This document shows positions 59,428 through 64,000 of a stretch of DNA of 64,000 nt, piece by piece (position 1 is the first letter of the stretch; every line of letters starts with the position of its first letter). The notes below the pieces were generated by a model that was not told the DNA's origin, did no database searches, and saw only the letters and a program-made list of their open reading frames with translations. The stretch covers positions 9,963,425 through 10,027,424 of the forward strand of contig CM051026.1 of assembly GCA_027627225.1 (NCBI GenBank). The letters are read 5' to 3'. The DNA comes from Congeria kusceri. Taxonomy: Eukaryota; Mollusca; Bivalvia; Myida; Dreissenidae. The position numbers and the translations under genes were made by a program.

Positions 59428-60432
59428 AAGTAGATTGAGATATTAGTGTCCTTTTTAGTATTTTACAAAAAATGTATGAACTTGCCAATAACATGTTGGT
59501 GTAATGTAACCTTTGCTTTCAAAGCGTCTATATCACATAAGAGCTTGGAAAAGCTGTAATACGCTGTAAACATGTCAAACATTTAATTTGATTTTGTTTT
59601 TAATCCGATACGATTTTTATACTTTCTTTTTGTTAAAAACTGATCGCAAAGCTCCACAGCACACATTTTCAACCTATTTTTGGCTCCCAACTATTTTTTT
59701 CCACATTTTCCACCTAAAAAATTAGGTGCACGTTATACATGCCTTCGTGTAATACACCTTGTTTTAAGGTATTCCATTTGCTACAAGTGAAGGACAATTC
59801 TGTAACATGACATGAATGTTTTTTCCAATGCTCACAAAATAAATCTTGGTTTGCCACTTATTTTCCAACAATTATCATAGCAAATACCTAACAAATATGC
59901 AACCACTTATAACTATCTGCTTTTGTTATAAAAACTGTTTATTAGTAAAGCTAGTGGCCTTCGTAAGAAAAGACCTAATAGCACCGACATGAAAGCACAA
60001 TGGTAGCATTCAAGGTGTTGTCGATTTTGAATGTAATTATGATAACACTTATATAAAATTCTCCCTCAGTAATAAGAATAATTGGACCATGATTCTCCCT
60101 CAATAATAAGAATAATTGGACCATAAATCATTCATCATCTGTTCAGACATTCAAAGGTATCTGAATACACACAAAAAATATGTATAATAGCATGTCATTA
60201 TATATGCACTCAAAGCACTCAAGTGCCAACTAGGATTACAAAATAACCCAACTATTTTGACTACACTGTAAGGTTCATATTTCCAAACAATATGTTGCTA
60301 CTGATTTGTTTAAAGTAGGATTTTGGCAGGTTTTGTTAAATTCTTTGCCTGACAGAAATCAGCAACACGATACTATGCTGCAGTGACAAATGGCACATAA
60401 TTACACTATGATTACACTTTCCAGATCTTATT
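59428..60432. other. Gene-free gap
   Basis: AT-rich. It holds a 2 x 33-bp duplication at about 60058-60123 (ATTCTCCCTCARTAATAAGA with ATAATTGGACCAT). No gene seen. Confidence 0.5.
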
Positions 60433-61010
60433 CAAACAAGAGTTGTTTGTAAAAGATGTATGCCCCCCCCCCCCAACTTGCAGCTAAGTTGTGAATATGT
60501 GCAATTGTTATGATTCTTTTTTAATATGCAATCCCAAGCAAGGTCTCAATATAAGGTATCTTTGTATGAAGTTTCATTAAAATATCTCTATGCTTTCTCA
60601 AGTTATTGAGCGGAAACCGATTTTCAAATTTTAGTAATGGTGACCCTGACCATGACCCCTCCCACCCCATATACTATTCCAAGCGAGGTCTTGATATAAG
60701 GTATCTATGTATAAAGTTTCATTAAACTATCTAGATGCGTTCTTAAGTTATTGAGCTGAAACTGCTTTTTTATTTGTATCAACAGTGACCTTGACCTTTG
60801 ACCTGTTGACCTCAAAATGTATAGGCATCTTCCTTTCCTTGCAAGTAACCAGCATACCAACTTTCTTGATCGTAGGTCAAAACATTCTCTAGATATCGTG
60901 CGGAAACAAAATGGTCTACAGACTGACTAACCATCCGACAGACCGACCGACCGACGGACAGGTGCAAAGCAAGATACCCCCACTTCTTCGAAATGGGGCA
61001 TAATAATAAA
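60433..61010 (+). repeat. Dispersed repeat with hairpin leader and TTCG terminal hairpin
   Basis: Leader CAAACAAGAGTTGTTTG is a hairpin with a GAG loop. Then come ATGCCCCCCC, two units with AAGGTCTCAATATAAGGTAT and GTTATTGAGCGGAAACCG, TTGACCTTTGACCTGTTGAC, a GATCGTAGGTCAAA block and a (GACC)n tract. The terminus is CCCCCACTTCTTCGAAATGG with GGCATAATAA. It looks like a more complete relative of 8461-9110. Confidence 0.75.
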
Positions 61011-61204
61011 CCCCAGTCCTGTGCCAAAGAGAGAATTGTATTGTGTACTGCTTTTCCTCCACAACTGAGACCACTAGAATTGTCACATGAGTGATGGATA
61101 TACCCCCACAATATGGCCTTGTCACAAAAACTATGGACAGATAGAGAATGCTTATATTTGTGAATGGTCAACAGTGTATTTGGAAAAATTTAATTTCGAT
61201 ACAA
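61011..61204. other. Short gap
   Basis: Unassigned sequence between two dispersed repeats; nothing could be supported. Confidence 0.4.
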
Positions 61205-61885
61205 GCCATAAAGCTGTCAACATTTAGTGGTTTGTAACCAAAGTTGAACTTGATCTGTATTTTATGATGATAAACCTATGTACCAAAAATAATTTAAATA
61301 TGTGAAGCCTTTAATGAGTTATTGTCCATGTTTTGGGGGGAATTTAAGTCCAAAAGGGGCCATAAAAACTGTGTCAAAATTTAGTGCTTTGTAACCAAAG
61401 TCGAACTTGACCTGTATTTTATGATGCTACACGTGTGTACCAGTAATTATTTAAATATGTCAGCCATTGTTGAGTTATCGTCAGGAAACTATGTTTTTAG
61501 GGAATTTAAGTCAAATAAAGGGCCATAACTCTGTCAAAATTTAGTGGTTTGTAACCAAAATCAAACTTGACCGGTATTCTATGATGTTACACCTGTATAC
61601 CAAAAATTATTTGAACATGTGAAGCCTTTCTTGAGTTATCATCCGGAAACCATGTTTTTAGGGAATGTTCAGTCAAAATATGGCCATAACTCTGTCAAAA
61701 TTTAGTGGTTTGTAACCAACATCGAACTTGACCCGTATTCTATGATGTTACACATGTGTACCAAAAATTATTTGATTATGTCAATCCTTTTTTAAGTTAT
61801 CATCTGGAAACGAAAAACCAACAGACGGACCGACAAGCTCACTCCTATATACCCCTCTAAACTTCGTTTGTGGGGGTATAATAAT
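61205..61885 (+). repeat. Dispersed repeat with four ~160-bp core units and terminal hairpin
   Basis: Units start TTAGTGGTTTGTAACCAAAG near 61223, 61381, 61541 and 61702, spaced 158-161 bases. Each also has GATGTTACACCTGTNTACCA and AATTATTTGAATATGTGAAG blocks. The end reads CAGACGGACCGACAAGCTCA and then a hairpin, TATACCCC (61848) with GGGGTATA (61873-61880) around AAACTTCGTTT, followed by ATAATAATGG. A core of about 160-bp repeats is a known trait of bivalve pearl/CvA-type elements; assignment to them is inference. Confidence 0.75.
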
Positions 61886-62098
61886 GGTTTTAACCAAAAT
61901 ATCTGCATACTCAACAGACTGTCTACAGTATCCCTGAAATGCTTTAAATGCAGTATGATATTTTTCCATCTCAATAGCCCTAAAGGACTACCAAAGTATG
62001 GATACATATAAATAGCACATATATTTTTCAGGTCACAACATGATACCATGATTCAGTCATGTACAGTTCATAGTTTCCAAAGATTCTTACAAACTATA

Positions 62099-62430
62099 AA
62101 CTAGACTTGTGTCCGTAGGACACGGATGCCCTCCACATTCCGCTGGTTGTCACAAAACTCCACTAATGTCGAAAAAAACTGCACCAAAATACCCAGGTGC
62201 ACAAGTTTACATGCTGATGAACATGTTTATTAAGTTTCATCACTAGCAGTTACACTTTTCAAGTAACACGCGACACAAGTCCAAAAATGTATTTTTTTTG
62301 CTAAAAGAGGGCAATAACTCCACTGACGTCAGAAAAAATTCACCAAAATACTCAGGTGCACATGTTCATATGCTGATAAACAAGTGTATAAAGTTTCATT
62401 GCACTAGCAGTAACAGTTTTTGATTATAAT
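62099..62430 (+). repeat. Dispersed repeat, two diverged units with hairpin leader
   Basis: Leader AACTAGACTTGTGTCCGTAG with GACACGGATGCCC forms a TGTCC/GGACA hairpin. Two units share CACCAAAATACYCAGGTGCA, AGTTTCAT and ACTAGCAGTAACA and lie about 180 bases apart. The 3' hairpin end is missing. Confidence 0.65.
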
Positions 62431-63845
62431 TAAAGATACGGCACTCCAGATGGGCATAAATATGTGCTGTTTTTGTAGTTATGTCTAAACAGTAAAAAGA
62501 TCATTTTTTGTATAGAACACGATCAAATACTGTCATAAACTGTTTAATTTATTGAAAAAATGTCCTTGAACCCGGAATTCCCGATTTATAAATACTGCGG
62601 CTTTTCCCAATACAAGCACCTAAAACAAATATGCGTAAGCACGACTTGACAACATTTAACTTTCATGTAATAACCTAAATATAAACAGCACTATTTTAAA
62701 ATCACTCAGTGAGTTATAGCGTCTGCAGATGCTATAGATTTTAGACCGATAAAGACAAAAACTATATAAAACCATTGTATTCAGTTAAATAAAACCATTT
62801 GCTTAATTTTTTAATGTATTGTATATGATTATATAAGAAAAAATGTGTATTTTTTTATAATTTTCTTTAGTTCTTACGATTAGACCATCTGTAGTGCAGT
62901 CCCTTTAAAAATTTGTCCTAAAATCTTATAATTGCAAGACATTTTGGAATAGCCTAAAAAGTTAGATAATTAATATGCTTTAAACCCAGCACCCTTTATA
63001 AATATGTCCAATACAGATTTTGGTGTTGCACCTGCATTGAATTGAATTAGTAGTAGTATTAAAACCATTCAACAATTTCAATCAAGGCTTTCATTGATTT
63101 CAACATGAATGGTTTAGGTCTTGGGTGTAAAGTGAAGAACCAAGGCATATAAAGGCATTTCAATAGGTTGTTTACAAAAGAACAGAATGATAAGAATGGT
63201 ACATTATATTGATCAGTAGTGCAAATTGCCATTCTGAGTGGGTTTAACTGCTGGGGTATCTTCTTAAATACCCTATTAAAACTATTTTAACTTCAGGTGT
63301 ACATAAAAAAAAAGTAAAACGAAGCTTTTGGTTATTTGATCAGGACTATTTTACGCAAAGGAATTCATTGAGAAAGGCAATCTCATTTTTTTGAACTATT
63401 CAAAATTTGTAGTGTCTATTGATCAGTTTACAAACATAATTGGGCCACAGAACATTATAAGGCATATTATTTCCACTAAACTTTTTTGCATTTTCTATCA
63501 ACTGAGCGGATCTAAGTAGCTCTGGTGATATGCTAAAGAGAAATATGTTAATAAATGTGTGATTGTGCTTTTGTACATTTACAACTGCTTTCACATTTCA
63601 ATATAAAAGCTGTAAAGTCAGTCACATGATATGATATGCTTTGCAACTAAATATCTTCTTTTGTACTTATACTTTGAAGTGTTTTATTTTATTTTACCTT
63701 CTGCAGGTTTCGATATCTATTTCAGAACCACCAAGTATAATCATTTTCAACAAATAATGCACATTCAATGCAATAGAAGAGTAAAATACACAAATGGCCA
63801 ACACTATTTAGACTGATGGAGGATATCACAATCCAGTACAATACA
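62431..63845. other. Gene-free stretch
   Basis: AT-rich sequence with only short, featureless open frames. Confidence 0.5.
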
Positions 63846-63914
63846 CTTTACTCTCATATTAATTATAAACTTTACTCTCATATTAATTATGAACTTTACT
63901 TTCACATTTAATAC
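63846..63914. repeat. Tandem repeat, 3 x 24 bp
   Basis: CTTTACTCTCATATTAATTA begins at 63846, 63870 and, diverged, 63894. Confidence 0.85.
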
Positions 63915-64000
63915 CTATAAGACTAAAAAATTATGTCTTTATGTTTTCTTTAGATCCAGAAAAAGATGCATATATTGCAAACACGTTTGCAGTAGATGCA

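Overview
The window looks like nuclear DNA of a bivalve mollusc, most likely a heterodont close to Dreissena (zebra or quagga mussel). The reasons are a low-GC, intron-bearing background; a B-box/coiled-coil/NHL-like gene of a kind I recall as heavily expanded in Dreissena; the palindromic MITE at 7541-7783, whose sequence I recall as very common in heterodonts; and tRNA-derived SINEs and 160-bp-core repeats of the kind seen in bivalves. Species assignment is inference from recall, not a search. No bacterial-style operons, CRISPR arrays or viral genes were seen.

Only one ordinary host gene is convincing. It lies on the minus strand at 37379-41464 and has three exons with matching GT-AG sites and phases. 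They join into a 565-residue protein with two B-box zinc fingers, a coiled coil and a C-terminal NHL-like region. A pair of TCACGTGA palindromes lies about 230 bp upstream of its start codon.

Three non-LTR retrotransposons carry nearly all other coding sequence. The first, about 25190-30397 (+), has an intact ORF1 and an ORF2 broken by at least three frameshifts and one stop, and it ends in a (TTG)n tail. The second, 42594-46788 (-), is an L1/Tx1-like element with one intact 1268-residue endonuclease/reverse transcriptase ORF and a poly(A) tail. The third, about 53123-58735 (-), is a CR1/jockey-like element with an intact ORF1, an ORF2 broken by one in-frame stop and one frameshift, and a tail built on the TTGA/TCAA tetranucleotide.

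The remainder is repeat-rich non-coding DNA. The left third (1-25000) holds a palindromic MITE, a nested-palindrome family (five loci across the window), a 2.3-kb satellite with about 36 copies of a 65-bp unit, a tandem array apparently built from a SINE segment, and several short exact duplications. The middle (30400-37300) has a cluster of GAGCAT palindromes, a 62-nt hairpin and a 546-bp pogo-like MITE. The right third carries several dispersed repeats that seem to share a hairpin leader and a terminal TTCG hairpin, built around tandem cores of roughly 150-165 bp (possible Helentron/pearl-type non-autonomous elements).

I found no clear new biological system. The best leads are the shared-end repeat families with unrelated bodies, the SINE-derived satellite, the nested CCAAT palindromes and the GAGCAT palindrome cluster.
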